Of a stretch of 64,000 nt of DNA, positions 1 through 13,350 are shown one piece after another (position 1 is the stretch's first letter; every line of letters begins with the position of its first letter). This DNA comes from Posidonia oceanica (lineage: Eukaryota; Streptophyta; Magnoliopsida; Alismatales; Posidoniaceae), in assembly GCA_037176725.1 (NCBI GenBank), contig JAZBRS010000074.1:60206001-60270000 (forward strand), given 5' to 3'. A program made the translations under genes and the position numbers. The notes beneath the pieces are model-generated. The model ran no database searches. It worked only from the letters and a program-made list of their open reading frames with translations, and had not been told where the DNA came from.

Positions 1-2236
1 TCCTGAACTCTCCCTAGCCTCTTCCTGTTCTAGATAGGGGTTGCACCTATCAATTCAGGCGGCCGGTCACGATAAGGCTCACATTTGTCATTCCTGACCT
101 CTTCCTGGCCTCTTCCTGGTCTTGATTGGGCTTGCGCTTATCATTCCTAGTGGTCCGGTCATGATATGGCTTGCACTTATCACTCCTGACCTCTTCTTGG
201 TCTAGGTAAGGCTTGCACCTATCATTCCCGGCGGTCCTGTCATGATAAGGCTGGCACTTATCATGCCTGACCTCTTCCTGGTCTTGATAGGGCCTGCACC
301 AATCATTCGTGGCGGTCCAGTCTTGGTGAGGCTTGCACTTGTCATTCCTGAGCTCTTCTTGGTCTTGTTAGGGCTTGCACCAATCATTCCTAGCGATCCC
401 GTCTTGATAAGGCTTGCACTTATCATTCCTGACCTCTTCTAAGTCTTGATAGGGCTTGCACCTATCATTCCTGGAGGTCAGGTCATGATAAGGCTCGTAC
501 TTATCATTCCTGACCTCTTCCTGGTCTTGAAAAGGCTTGTACTTATCAATCCAGGCCTCTTCCTGGTCTTGATAGGCCATGCACCTATCAGTCCTGGCTG
601 TCCGGTCTTGATAAGGCTTGCACTTATCATTCCTGAGCTCTTCCTAGCCTCTTCCTGGTCTAGATAGGGGTTGCACCTATCATTCTTGGCGGTCCGGTCA
701 TGACAAGGCATGCACTTATCATTCCTGACCACTTCCTGGCCTCTTCCTATTCTTGATTGGGCATGCACCTATCATTTCTGGCGGTCCTGTCTTGATAAGG
801 CCTGCACATATCAATCCTGACCTCTACCTGGTCTAGATAGGGCTTGCACCTATCATTCCTGGCGCTTTGATAATGTTTAGGCTTGCACGTATCATTCCCG
901 ACCTCTTCCTGGTCATGATAGGGCTTGCACCAATCATTCCATGCGGTCAGGTCTTGATAAGGCTTGCACTTATCATTCCTGACCTCATCCAGGTCTTGGT
1001 AGGGCTTGCACCTATCATTCCTGGCGGTCCTTTCTTGAGAAGGCTTGCACTTATCAATCCTGACCTCTTCATGGTCTTGATAGGGCTTGCACCTATCATT
1101 CCTAGCGGTCCGGTCTTGATAAGGCTTGCACTAATCATTCCTGACCACTTCCTGGTCTTGATAGGGCTTGCACCGATCATTCCTGGCAGTTCGGTCTTGA
1201 TATGGCTTGTACTTATCAATCCTTACCTCTTCCTAGTCATAATAGGGCTTGCCCCTATCATTCCTGGCGGTCCGGTCTTATTAAGGCGTGCACTTATCAT
1301 TCCTAACCTCTTCCTGGTCTTGGTAGGGCTTGCACCTATCATTCCTGGCGGTCCGGTCTTGATAAGGCTTGCACTTAACATTCCAGACCACTTCCTTGTC
1401 TTGGTAGGGCAGGCACCTTTCATTCCTAGCGGTCCGGTCATGATATGGCTTGCACTTATCATTCCTGTCCTCACACTGGTCTTGATAGGGCTTGCACCTA
1501 TCATTCCTGGCCGTCCGGTCATCATTAGGCTTGCACTTATCAGTCCAGACCTCTTCCAGGTCTAGGTAGGGCTTGCACCTATCATTCCTAGCGGTCCATT
1601 CTTGTTAAGGCTTGCACTTAACATTCCTGACCTCTTCCTAGCCTTGATAAGGCCTACACTTATCATTCCCAGCCTCTTCCAGGTCCTGATAGGGCTTGCA
1701 CATCTCATTCCTGGCGGTCCAGTCATGGTAAGGTAGGCACTTATCAGTCCTGACCTTGTCCTGGTCTCATCCTGGTCATGATTGGGCATGCACCTATCAT
1801 TCTTGGTGGTCCGGTCTTGATAAGCCTTGCACTTATCATTCCTGATCTCTTCCAGGTCTTGGTAGGGCTTACACCTATCATTCCAGGCGATACGGTCTTG
1901 ATAAGGCATGCACATACCATTCCAGACCTCTTCCTAGTCTTGATAGGGCTAGCACCTCTCATTCCTGGCGGTCCGGCCGTGATAAGGCTCGCACTTATCA
2001 TTCCTGACCTCTTCCTAGTCATGGTAGGGCTTGCACCTATCATTCCTGACGGTCTGGTCTTGAAATGGCTTGCACTTACCTTTCCTGGCCTCTTTCGGGT
2101 CATGATTGGGGTTGCGCCAATCATTCCTGGCGATCCGGTCTTGATAAGGCATGCACTTATCATTCTGGACCTCTTCTAGGTCTTGATAGGGCTTGCACCT
2201 ATCATTTCTGGCGGTCCGGTCATGATAAGGCTTGCA

Positions 2237-2884
2237 CTTAACATTCCTGACCTCTACCTGGTCTTGATAGGGCTTGCACCGATCATTCCTGGCGGTCTGA
2301 TCTTGATAAAGCAAGCACTTATCAATGCTGACCTCTTCCTGGTCATGATAGGGCTTGCACCTATCATTCCTAGCGGTTCGGTCTTGATATGGCATGCACT
2401 TATCAATCCTGACCTCTTCCTGGTCTTAATTGGGCTTGAACTAATCATTCCTGGCAGTCCGGTCTTGAAGAGGCTTGCACTAATCATTCCTGACCCCTTC
2501 CTGGTCTTGGTAGGGCTTGCACCTATCATTTCTGGCGGTCTAGTCTTGATACGGCTCGCACTTAACATTCCTGACCTCTACCTAGTTTTGATAGGGCTTG
2601 CACCGATCGTTCCTGGCGGTCCGATCTTGATAAAGCATGCACTTATCAATCCTGACCTCATCCTAGTCATGATAGGGCTTGCACATCGTATTCCTGGTGG
2701 TTCGGTCTTGATATGGCTTGCAATTATCAATCCTGACCTCTTCCTGGTCTTAATTGGGCTTGAACCAATCATTCCTGGTGGTCCGGTCTTGAAGAGGCAT
2801 GCACTAATCATTCCTGACCCCTTGCTGGTCTTGGTAGGGCTTGCACCTATCATTCCTGGTGGTCTAGTCTTGATAAGTATTGCA
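2237..2884. repeat. 324-bp tandem duplication (4 x 81 bp)
   Basis: The variant CTTAACATTCCTGACCTCTA occurs at about 2237 and again at 2561, and the following variants (for example TTGAAGAGGC and TTAATTGGGCTTGAAC) recur 324 bp apart. The matching part of the second 4554-bp copy has a single version, so this duplication came after the large one or was lost there. Confidence 0.8.
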
Positions 2885-3816
2885 CTTATCATTCCTGAGC
2901 TCATCCTGTTCTTTATAGGGATTGCACCTATCAATCCTGGCAGTCCGTTCCTGATAAGGCTTGCACTTATCATTCCTGACCTCTTCCAGGTCATGATTGG
3001 GCTTGCACGTATCGTTCTTGGCAATCCGGTCTTGATAAGGCATGCACTAATCATTCCTGACCTCTTCTTGGTCGTGGTCGGGCTTGCACCTTTCATTCCT
3101 GGTGGTTCGGTCATGATAAGGCTTGCACTTATCATTCCAGACCTCTTCCTGGTCTTGGTAGGGCTTGCACCTCTTAGTCCTGGTAGTCCGGTCTTGATAA
3201 GGCTTGCACTTATCATTCCTGACCTCTTCCTGGTCACGATAGGGCTTGCACCTATCATTCCTGGCAGTCCTATCTTGACAAGGCTTGCACTTATCATTCC
3301 TGACCTCTTTCGGGTCGTGATAGGGCTAGCACCTATCATTCCAGGTGGTCTGGTCTTGATATGGCTTGCACTTATCATTCCTGACCTCTTCCTGGTCTTG
3401 GTAGGGCTCACACCAATCATTCCTAACGGTCCGGTCTTGATCAGGCATGCACATATCATTCCGGACCTCTTCCTTGTCGTGATAGGGCTAGCACCTCTCA
3501 TTCCTGGCGGTCCGGTCTTAATACAGCTTGCACTGATCATTCCTGACCTCTTCCTGGTCATGGTTGGGCTTGCACCTATCATTCTTGGCGGTCCGTTCTT
3601 GATATTGCTTGCACTTATCATTCCTTGCCTCTTCCGGGTCTTGATAGGGCTTGCACCTATCATTCCAGCCGGTCCAGTCATGATACGGTTTGCACTTATC
3701 ATTCCTGACCACTTCCAGGCCTTGATAGGGCTTGCACCTATCATTCCTGGCGGTCAGGTCTTGATAAGGCTTGCACTTATCATTCCTGACCTCTTCCTGG
3801 TCATGATAGGGCTTGC

Positions 3817-4464
3817 ACCGATCATTCCTGGTGGTCAGGTTTTGATAAGGCTTGCACTTATCATTCCTGACCTCTTCCTTGTCTTGATAGGGCTTGCACC
3901 TATCATTCCTGGAGGTCCGGTCCTGATAAGGCTTGCACTTATCATTTCTGACCTCTTCCTAGTCATGACAGGACTTGCACCTATCATTACTGGCTGTCCG
4001 GTCTTGATATGGCTTGCTCTTATCTTTCCTTGCCTTTCCCGATTCTTGATAGGGCTTGCATCTATCATTCCAGCCGATCCAGTCTTGATAAGGCTTGCAC
4101 TTATCATTCCTGACCTCTTCCTGGTCATGATAGGGCTTGCACCGATCATTCCTGGTGGTCAGGTTTTGATAAGGCTTGCACTTATCATTCCTGACCTCTT
4201 CCTTGTCTTGATAGGGCTTGCACCTATCATTCCTGGCGGTCCGGTCCTGATAAGGCTTGCACTTATCATTTCTGACCTCTTCCTAGTCTTGACAGGACTT
4301 GCACCTATCATTCCTGGCTGTCCGGTCTTGATATGGCTTGCTCTTATCTTTCCTTGCCTTTCCCGATTCTTGATAGGGCTTGCATCTATCATTCCAGCCG
4401 ATCCAGTCTTGATAAGGCTTGCACTTATCATTCCTGACCTCTACCAGGTCTTGGTGGGGCTTGC
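3817..4464. repeat. Second 324-bp tandem duplication
   Basis: The block beginning ACCGATCATTCCTGGTGGTC and containing the rare variant CAGGTTTTGATAAGG occurs at 3817 and again at 4141, exactly 324 bp (four repeats) apart. Only a few bases differ between the copies, for example GGAGGTCC against GGCGGTCC, so it looks recent. Confidence 0.85.
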
Positions 4465-7400
4465 ACCTATCATTCCTGGCGGTCCGGTCTTGATATGGCG
4501 TGCACTTATCATTCCTGAACTCTTCCTAGCCTTGATAGGGCTTGCACTTATCATTCCTGAACTCTCCCTAGCCTCTTCATATTCTAGATAGGGGTTGCAC
4601 CTATCAATTCAGGCGGCCGGTCACGATAAGGCTCACATTTATCATTCCTGACCTCTTCCTGGCCTCTTCCTGGTCTTGATTGGGCTTGCGCTTATCATTC
4701 CTGGTGGTCCGGTCATGATATGGCTTGCACTTATCATTCCTGACCTCTTCCTGGTCTAGGTAAGGCTTGCACCTATCATTCCCGGTGGTCCTGTCATGAT
4801 AAGGCTGGCACTTATCTTGCCTGACCTCTTCCTGGTCTTGATAGGGCCTGCACCAATCATTCGTGGCGGTCCAGTCTTGGTGAGGCTTGCACTTGTCATT
4901 CCTGAGCTCTTCTTGGTCTTGTTAGGGCTTGCACCAATCATTCCTAGCGATCCTGTCTTGATAAGGCTTGCACTTATCATTCCTGACCTCTTCTAAGTCT
5001 TGATAGGGCTTGCACTTATCATTCCTGGAGGTCAGGTCATGATAAGGCTCGTACTTATCATTCCTGACCTCTTCCGGGTCTTGAAAAGGCTTGTACTTAT
5101 CAATCCAGGTCTCTTCCTGGTCTTGATAGGCCATGCACCTATCAGTCCAGGCTGTCCGGTCTTGATAAGGCTTGCACTTATCATTCCTGAGCTCTTCCTA
5201 GCCTCTTCCTGGTCTAGATAGGGGTTGCACCTATCATTCTTGGCGGTCCGGTCATGACAAGGCATGCACTTATCATTCCTGACCACTTCCTGGCCTCTTC
5301 CTGTTCTTGATTGGGCATGCACCTATCATTTCTGGCGGTCCTGTCTTGATAAGGCCTGCACATATCAATCCTGACCTCTACCTGGTCTAGATAGGGCTTG
5401 CACCTATCATTCCTGGCGCTTTGATCATGTTTAGGCTTGCACGTATCATTCCCGACCTCTTCCTGGTCATGATAGGGCTTGCACCAATCATTCCATGCGG
5501 TCAGGTCTTGATAAGGCTTGCACTTATCATTCCTGACCTCATCCAGGTCTTGGTAGGGCTTGCACCTATCATTCCTGGCAGTCCTTTCTTGAGAAGGCTT
5601 GCACTTACCATTCCTGACCTCTTCATGGTCTTGATAGGGCTTGCACCTATCATTCCTAACGGTCCGGTCTTGATAAGGCTTGCACTAATCATTCCTGACC
5701 ACTTCCTGGTCTTGATAGGGCTTGCACCGATCATTCCTGGCAGTTCGGTCTTGATATGGCTTGTACTTATCAATCCTTACCTCTTCCTAGTCATAATAGG
5801 GCTTGCCCCTACCATTCCTAGCGGTCCGGTCTTATTAAGGCGTGCACTTATCATTCCTAACCTCTTCCTGGTCTTGGTAGGGCTTGCACCTATCATTCCT
5901 GGCGGTCCGGTCTTGATAAGGCTTGCACTTAACATTCCAGACCACTTCCTTGTCTTGGTAGGGCAGGCACCTTTCATTCCTAGCGGTCCGGTCATGATAT
6001 GGCTTGCACTTATCATTCCTGTCCTCACACTGGTCTTGATAGGGCTTGCACCTATCATTCCTGGCCGTCCGGTCATCATTAGGCTTGCACTTATCAGTCC
6101 AGACCTCTTCCAGGTCTAGGTAGGGCTTGCACCTATCATTCCTAGCGGTCCGTTCTTGTTAAGGCTTGCACTTAACATTCCTGACCTCTTCCTAGCCTTG
6201 ATAAGGCCTACACTTATCATTCCCAGCCTCTTCCAGGTCCTGATAGGGCTTGCACCTCTCATTCCTGGCGGTCCAGTCATGGTAAGGTAGGCACTTATCA
6301 GTCCTGAACTTGTCCTGGTCTCATCCTGGTCATGATTGGGCATGCACCTATCATTCCTGGTGGTCCGGTCTTGATAAGCCTTGCACTTATCAATCCTGAT
6401 CTCTTCCAGGTCTTGGTAGGGCTTACACCTATCATTCCAGGCGATACGGTCTTGATAAGGCATGCACATATCATTCCAGACCTCTTCCTAGTCTTGATAG
6501 GGCTAGCACCTCTCATTCCTGGCGGTCCGGCCGTGATAAGGCTCGCACTTATCATTCCTGACCTCTTCCTAGTCATGGTAGGGCTTGCACCTATCATTCC
6601 TGGCGGTCCGGTCTTGAAATGGCTTGCACTTACCTTTCCTGGCCTCTTTCGGGTCATGATTGGGGTTGCGCCTATCATTCCTGGCGATCCGGTCTTGATA
6701 AGGCTTGCACTTATCATTCTGGACCTCTTCTAGGTCTTGATAGGGCTTGCTCCTATCATTTCTGGCGGTCCAGTCATGATAAGGCTTGCACTTAACATTC
6801 CTGACCTCTACCTGGTCTTGATAGGGCTTGCACCGATCATTCCTGGCGGTCTGATCTTGATAAAGCAAGCACTTATCAATGCTGACCTCTTCCTGGTCAT
6901 GATAGGGCTTGCACCTATCATTTCTGGTGGTTCGGTCTTGATATGGCTTGCACTTATCAATCCTGACCTCTTCCTAGTCTTAATTGGGCTTGAACCAATC
7001 ATTCCTGGCGGTCCGGTCTTGAAGAGGCATGCACTAATCATTCCTGACCCCTTCCTGGTCTTGGTAGGGCTTGCACCTATCATTCCTGGCGGTCCTGTCT
7101 CAATATGTATTGCACTTATCATTCCTGACCTCATCCTGTTCTTGATAGGGCTTGCACCTATCAATCTTGGCGGCTCGTTCCTGATAAGGCTTGCACTTAT
7201 CAATCCTGACCTCTTCCTGGGCTTGATTAGGCTTGCACGTATCGTTCCTGGCGGTCCGGTCTTGATAAGGCTTGCACAAATCATTCATGACCTCTTCCTG
7301 GTCTTGGTCGGGCTTGCACCTTTCATTCCTGGCGGTCCGGTCTTGGTAAGGCTTGCACTTATCATTCCAGACCTCTTGCTGGGCTAGGTAGGTCTCGCAC

Positions 7401-8003
7401 CTCTCAGTCCTGGCAGTCCGGTCTTGATAAGGCTTGCACTTATCATTCCTGACCTCTTCCTAGTCACGATAGGGCTTGCACCTATCATTCCTGGCTGTCC
7501 TATCTTGATGAAGCATGCACTTATCATTCCTGACCTCTTTCGGGTCGTGATAGGGCTAGCACCTCTCATTCCTGGCGGTCCGGTCTTGATAAGGCTTGCA
7601 CTTATCTTTCCTAACATCGTCCAGGCCTCTTCTTGGTCATGATTGGACTTGCACCTATCATTCCTGGTGGTCCAGTCTTGATATGGCTTGCACTTATCAT
7701 TCCTGACCTCTTCCTGGTCTTGGTGGGGCTCACACCAATCATTCCTAGCGGTCCGATCTTGATAAGGCATGCACATATCAATCCTGACCTCTTCCTTGTC
7801 GTGATAGGGCTAGCACCTCTCATTCCTGGCGGTCCGGCCGTGATACGGCTTGCACTGATCATTCCTGACCTCTTCTTGGTCATGGTTGGGCTTGCACCTA
7901 TCATTCTTGGCGGTCCGGTCTTGGTATGGCTTGCACTTATCATTCCTTGCCTCTTCCGGGTCTTGATAGGGCTTGCACCTATCATTCCAGCCGGTCCGGT
8001 CAT

Positions 8004-8008
8004 GATAC
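8004..8008. other. Target-site duplication, left (solo LTR)
   Basis: GATAC directly before the TG of the solo LTR, repeated at 13667-13671 directly after its terminal CA. Five bases is the normal Ty3/gypsy target duplication. Joining the flanks at one copy restores an uninterrupted satellite unit. Confidence 0.95.
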
Positions 8009-11000
8009 TGCTGACACCCCATCTTGAGAGGCTTGAATCGATTGGGACCTTCTGGTGACTTCTGGATCTAAACCTAGGTCAAAACAACCACAATCTTTTT
8101 CACCTTTCTCTTCAAATCAAGCCTAAACTTGACCTAAGCCTACACCTATTTCCCAAGCCCAAAACTTATCCAAAAACCATAGGAAAACCTATCACCCCCT
8201 ACTTAGCGAACCTACCCAAACACTTAGAAATACTCAACCCAAAACCATTCCCAAAAACCCTAGAAAGCTTAGGTAAAACTACCCCTTTTCTACACCTCAA
8301 AACCCTTCTAAAACCTTCTCAAAACTAAACCAAAGCCCTAGGACCAACACTAGAGACCCTAGGCTACACATTCCCCAACTTTCACCCCTTTTCAAAACCT
8401 TTAAACCCTCCATTTACCCAAATTATCGTTTTCTCTCTCTTGGATTATTCTTTTCTCTCTCCTCTCTCTCTCCTGATTATCCTCCTTCTTTGCATCCCCT
8501 TCTCTCCCTTTTTCTTGCCGGGCTGTGGACCCCCCTTGTGTTCCTATCTCTTCTCAATCTTATTCCTATTTTTATCTTATTTTTAGCATTTTCTTTGACT
8601 TTCAAAAGAATTATTTTCTTTCAACTCCTCTCTTTCCCCTTTATTCCTCCTCTTCTCCCTTTTCCTCCTCCTTCTCCTTTTCTTTTTCCTTCTTTTACTA
8701 AGTCCCTAAAAAATCCTTAAAAACCTCTAAAACTCTAAAATAAAAGGAAAACAAACCTAAACCCTAAGAAAAATAATTAAAAACATTAAACAAAAAATTA
8801 AAAACCTAAACCCAACTAAATCTAGCTAAAATAGAAAACTAAGAATGCAAGCTAAAGAATGCAAAACAAACCAAAAGAAAATGCTGTAAAATCAAGGAAA
8901 AAACTAAAATGTGACTAAAAACAAGCAAAGTAAAAACCCCACTAAAAAATAATCAAAAAGCAAACCCTAAGAAGAAGGAAAACAATTAAAAACACTAAGA
9001 CAAATAATTAATGGAAAACTTAACTTAACAAATCTAAGAGGAGCAATTTAAAAAATTAACTAAAAAAAAGGAGAGAAACAACTAAAGACTTAAAAACACT
9101 TAATTAAATAAGAGAAACTTAACTAAAAAACATCAAGAGAACTTAACAAACAAAAGATCAAAATATAATTTAAAGAAGACTTAATAAAAATCCTAAAAGA
9201 CTAAAATCCCAAAAATCTAAAACCCACTCTAATTAATTTAAAAGCAAACTTAAAAAAAAATCCTAATTAACATCCCGAGTACTTAACAAGAAAAACATAA
9301 TTAAAAAAAAAAACAACTTAAAAGGCTTAACAAACATTTAATTAAAGTAAAAAACAAATCAAAAACAAAGAAAACCCTTAAAACCCTAATCAAACCCAAA
9401 ATTCCTCTAAACCTAATTAACTAACCAAAAACGATCATTAAAAAACTTAATCAAGGTCCTAACTTAAAACACAATCACTCTAATATTTTTATCTATTTTT
9501 ATTTTATTTTTATCTAATTTATTTCTCCTCTTTTTCCCTTCCATTTCTCCCTTTCTTCCTTTTTCTTCTTCTTTTCTTTCTCCTGCTGGGCCCAGTCCGG
9601 CCCGTTCCACCTTCCTTTTTCTTCTTCTTTTCTTTCTTTTTCTTTTTTCTTCGCACAGCCCAGCCCGCGACCTTCCACCCTCCTCTTCCCTCCTTCTTCT
9701 TCTTCTTCCTCTTCAACTTTTTCTTCTCCTTCCCGCGATCTTCTTTAAAATTTAACTTCGCTTCTCCCTCCCGATCACCTCAACACCAGTTCGCCTCTCC
9801 TCTTTTCGCTCTTTGCGGATCTTCCGGGAGGGCATTTACTGCCCGTCTTCTCGCCGACCGCCTCTCCATCAGCTGCAGTGTTCGACGCCGGTGGGATTTC
9901 AAAAATCCACAGCGCGCCCAGTAGCTTCCTCCTCTGTTAAAACCAGCACTTCGTTCCCTCCTCTTCAGCTTTTGGTCATCCGAGAGAGAGAGCTAAGGAA
10001 TCTAGAGAGAATTCCCAGCATTCCCCTCCTCCTTCCTCCTCTGAAACCAGCAACTTCACCCTCCTCTTCCCCTGAAACCAAGCCGGTTCCAGACCATAAA
10101 CTGCACCCAATTCCTCCCCCAACCTCACCCAGAATCCCAGCCCCTCCATCCCTCAGCCTTTCCACTCCAGAAACAGCCCCCGAACACCCAAAATTCTTAG
10201 CAGAACCCAACTCCTTTCCTCCCAGAAATTCCCGATACCACAACCCTTGAAACCTTCCCAAATTCCACACCCTAACTCACCTGATCACCAGCTTTCAAAC
10301 CCCCTAAAGCTCCAGCCTTCTCCCCCCTCACAGACCAAGCAAACCACCACAAACACCTGTGACCTTCCTCTGCCAGAAGATCACCCCACCTGCAAACTCT
10401 ACCCACAGGTCCCCACGATCCAATTTAACCACCCAAAACCCTTCACCCAACCTCCAGCAAGTCGCCGGCACCCTCCAATTGACCCAGAGAGCGGCGGACA
10501 TCCACCCCCACCTCCGGCATCCAGCTGTGAACCCACTGAACCCATTTGTCGCGCCAGTCTTCGCAGCTGCCCTCCGATCATTCAGCAAGCTCCGGAGTGT
10601 CGCGCTGAGCAGAACCAGACGCCCAGAAGCAACCGGAGACGCCCGCAGCAGCCGGACCAACCTCACCGTCGATCCCTGGATCAGTCGACGTCGGGAGGAC
10701 TCCTCGGCCACGGAAACAGGTAACTCTCTTCATCCCTAGGTTTGACTCCCTCTTCTCTTGCTTTTCCGCCCCTCAGCCTGGGATTTCCTTCTCTCCTACG
10801 CCGGGTTAACGCTGGGTCAGCGTCGTCTTCTCCGGCGAGCTTCACAGTACGTCCCGCCGCTCCGGTCAGCAGAACGTCGCTCTAGCAGCTGCCTCCGCTC
10901 CACACGGGTCCCAAAAGCATGCTCCGGCCTTCAGATCGCAGCGACGCCGCCTCGTCCGCCCGAACTGCGCCTGAGAAGGTCTGCAGACCTCCGGTGACTT

Positions 11001-12361
11001 CTCCGGTTCGCTCCAGCTAGCGTCGAACCTCGCCGGACGTCGCCTGAGCTTCGTCAGGTCTAGGTGAAGCCCGCCCGCCGGTCTACGCCGCACCAACTCC
11101 CCTGTGCCGGCGTTCATGGACACTGGTAGCTTTTGCTACAGTGTCCATGGCCGTCGGCCATTTCACTGTGCACTTATTTTCTGCTACCTTGGTTATTTTA
11201 CCAAATATTGCTTTTTTGGTCTTAGTTCTTACTTATTTGCGTTCAGGTCCTTAATTTGATTAAATCTGTTTATTTCTAAACTAAAACCATATAAAATTGC
11301 ATGAAAAATATATAGTTCTCTTTATTTGCATGTCAGTCCTTTTACTGTGCTTTCCTTCAGTAATAAATTTGATTTTGGCCCTCCAGCTTTTGATTATTGC
11401 ATTTTAGTCCTGCAGCTGTTTAATTTGATTTAATCCTCTAAGTTTGCCATATAAAATTGCATTTTAGGTCCTTATTGTTTTCTGTAATTGCCATTTAATC
11501 CTTTGTCCTGTTAACTTAGCTTTTATTTTTCAAATTTTTGCTTACTGCATTGCATTATTTCCCCCCTGTTTTCTGATTTTTGCATATAGGTCCTTCCTCA
11601 ATGCACAGTAGTCATTTAAATGCATATTTTGCTTATAAAATTGCATTTTTGACCCTGCATAATTTGAAAATTGCACATCGGTCCTCTGCATGCTTATAAA
11701 AATCATTTAAATGCATATTTTACTTATAAAATTGCATTTTAGACCCCGCATGTTTGGAAAATTGCATATAGGTCCCCCATTTGCATTCCCAAACCACTAG
11801 ACCCCTGTTTTGCTGGTAAAATTGCATTTTAGACCCTAATGATTTCAAAATTGCATCCTAACTTGCCACATGATTTCAAAACTTGTCCTGATGCATACCC
11901 CTCTTGGAAAATTGCATTTTAAACCCTGTCTTTTGTAAAATTGCATGCAGACTCTCCTTTTTTCAAAATCCTTGCATAAAAGCCCCAAACTTTTCAAAAC
12001 CTTTGCATTTAGACCCCCATCCTTTCAAAAATTGCATTTAAATCCCCAATTTTCTGAAAAATCACCCTTAAGCCTTTTCTTGCATTCTGCATGCATTGCA
12101 CTCATGCATTCTAGTTTTTTGCATCCTTTGCACACACTTAAGTATCATTAGCTCCCATTCACAAGGGAGGACCTGTTTTGCACACCTCTAGGACCCCCTG
12201 TACACTTAGATCCATTCTTCTCCCTTGTTCTGGCCCCTCTGCCTTGAAGCTGTGATATCTTCCAATCCGGCCGTTGGATCTTCTCAAACAAGCTACCTGG
12301 ACGACCCCGGCGGAGCGCTCTTCAGCATGGACCAAGCAGATCTCAAATCAGGCCTCAGATT

Positions 12362-12373
12362 TTCCAGGTAAGT
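12362..12373 (+). other. Consensus 5' splice donor inside the LTR
   Basis: TTCCAG|GTAAGT, with the GT at 12368-12369, is a perfect AG|GTAAGT donor at the end of a GC-rich block, followed by AT-rich sequence. The same donor is kept in both LTRs of the full element on the minus strand (GT at 37942-37941 and 59377-59376). A second donor-like site, AACAG|GTAACT, lies at 10720. A possible acceptor is GCATATAG before 13084. Splicing is inferred, not shown. Confidence 0.45.
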
Positions 12374-12824
12374 ACTTCTGAACCCCTGCACAGCATTCAT
12401 TTGCATATCATTTACATTGCATGCATTGTTTTCGCTTTTTGTTTCCTCGAACATGTAGAATAGGACTTCCTCTTCTTACCCATCAATTCCGTTCCCCTTT
12501 TCACGTATTCCCAAGTGTTTTGTGTCGCGTTTCCCCTGGATTCACCACTTATTGCGACTTTCTTCCCCCTTTTCCACGATCTGATCGCACCGCGAGCTTT
12601 GGGCAACATGCAAGACACATCGTGGGGCGGTTCAGTGGGAAACAGTCACAAAGCGGTGGCAATCCCTCCACTTGCTTATTTTCCCCATTGTAGGTCTTCA
12701 CACCTACTCTGTGTAGCCCTTAAACAGTGTCTGTTCTCACACACACACTGTCAGCCTCCCCTTTCGCTTTTCTTATCCTCTCTCTTTGCATTTGCATCTG
12801 CATGGTTTTGTCGAGGTTTTATTC

Positions 12825-12946
12825 CGCCGCTTTCGGCACCATTTTGCATGCCCGCTTTGTCTTTGGCACTGTTTTGCGTGCCCGCTTCGCCTTTGGCACC
12901 GTTTTGCATGCCCGCTTCGCTTTTGGCACCGTTTTGCATGCCCGTC
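12825..12946 (+). repeat. 30-bp tandem repeat in the solo LTR, about 4 copies
   Basis: About four copies of a unit of the type GGCACCGTTTTGCATGCCCG plus ten bases. The same unit is present in about 8 copies in the 5' LTR and 12 in the 3' LTR of the full element, so it is a length-variable minisatellite inside the LTR. Many units contain GGCAC and GTGCC as a short dyad. Confidence 0.85.
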
Positions 12947-13289
12947 TTGTTTTCTTGCATCGTTTTGCGTGCCGCTCTCATTTCTTGCATTGTTTCGCGT
13001 GCTTTACGCCGTTTTCTCTTGCATGTCGCCTGCATTGCTTGGTTTTATCGTCGTTTTGCTTTTTCGTTTGCATTTGCATATAGGGCAGTGATGCTTACTG
13101 CCTGGAGTTCTCACGAGCCAGGTTTCGCCCAGTTCGAAACATAGACAGCGTTGCTGAGCACTTAGACTGCACGTTTACTTTCCTTGCATTGCATCCTACC
13201 ACTTAGAGCACACCTATGAGCATTCATTCTGGCATTCATTGGCATTTAGGCATCCAAATCTGCATTTCCCTGTGTATGCGAGCGTAAGC

Positions 13290-13350
13290 CTAGAAAGACC
13301 GATTCTCGGGCGCGTCGGGGGTGCCTAACACCTTCCCCGCGCGTAACAGG
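13290..13350 (+). promoter_or_regulatory. Conserved GC-rich U5-like block
   Basis: TAGAAAGACCGATTCTCGGG followed by GGGTGCCTAACACCTTCCCC and GCGCGTAAC. It is almost unchanged in all three LTR copies (minus strand about 36727-36780 and 58286-58340), in contrast to the variable AT-rich parts. It resembles the 'GGTGCTAAYACCTTCCC' block that I recall near the end of many Tat-group LTRs. Its role, perhaps leader RNA structure or packaging, is inferred. Confidence 0.45.

Larger units (their letters stand above)
1..8008. repeat. Satellite array, part 1 (81-bp repeat)
   Basis: Head-to-tail tandem repeat running in from the left edge to the solo LTR. The basic period is 81 bp, two related halves. Half A (about 42 bp) carries GATAAG-GCTTGCA-CTTATC, then CATTCCTGACCTCTTCCT. 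Half B (about 39 bp) carries GATAGG-GCTTGCA-CCTATC, then CATTCCTGGCGGTCC. Each half therefore holds a 6-bp inverted repeat around a 7-nt spacer. Units differ by scattered substitutions and a few short insertions, such as a doubled CTCTTCC block. All six frames stay open for long stretches because 81 is divisible by 3, which gives artificial ORFs of up to 802 codons. No gene is supported. The array resumes with the same sequence after the LTR insertion. Confidence 0.97.
1..8008. repeat. 4554-bp higher-order repeat, two copies
   Basis: Unit variants recur in the same order with a constant offset of 4554 bp: blocks at 202-426, 867-1565, 1562-1915 and 2183 reappear at 4756-4980, 5421-6119, 6116-6469 and 6737. 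The first copy carries a 324-bp internal duplication that the second lacks, so near the solo LTR the offset falls to 4322 bp (GATAC at 3682-3686 matches 8004-8008). This is a higher-order repeat or recent segmental duplication within the satellite, the usual result of unequal exchange. Confidence 0.9.

Noticed and set aside
1..8008. Many long ORFs on both strands of the satellite as genes
   Set aside because: All six frames are open at once because the period is 81 bp. No domain, start context or codon bias supports coding.
8750..9390. AAACCCTAA motifs as telomeric repeats
   Set aside because: Only isolated copies, not tandem; they are telo-box-like motifs inside an LTR.
9813..10723. Pro/Ser-rich ORFs in the GC-rich block of the solo LTR
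   Set aside because: Overlapping frames on both strands are open through base composition; more likely an untranslated leader.
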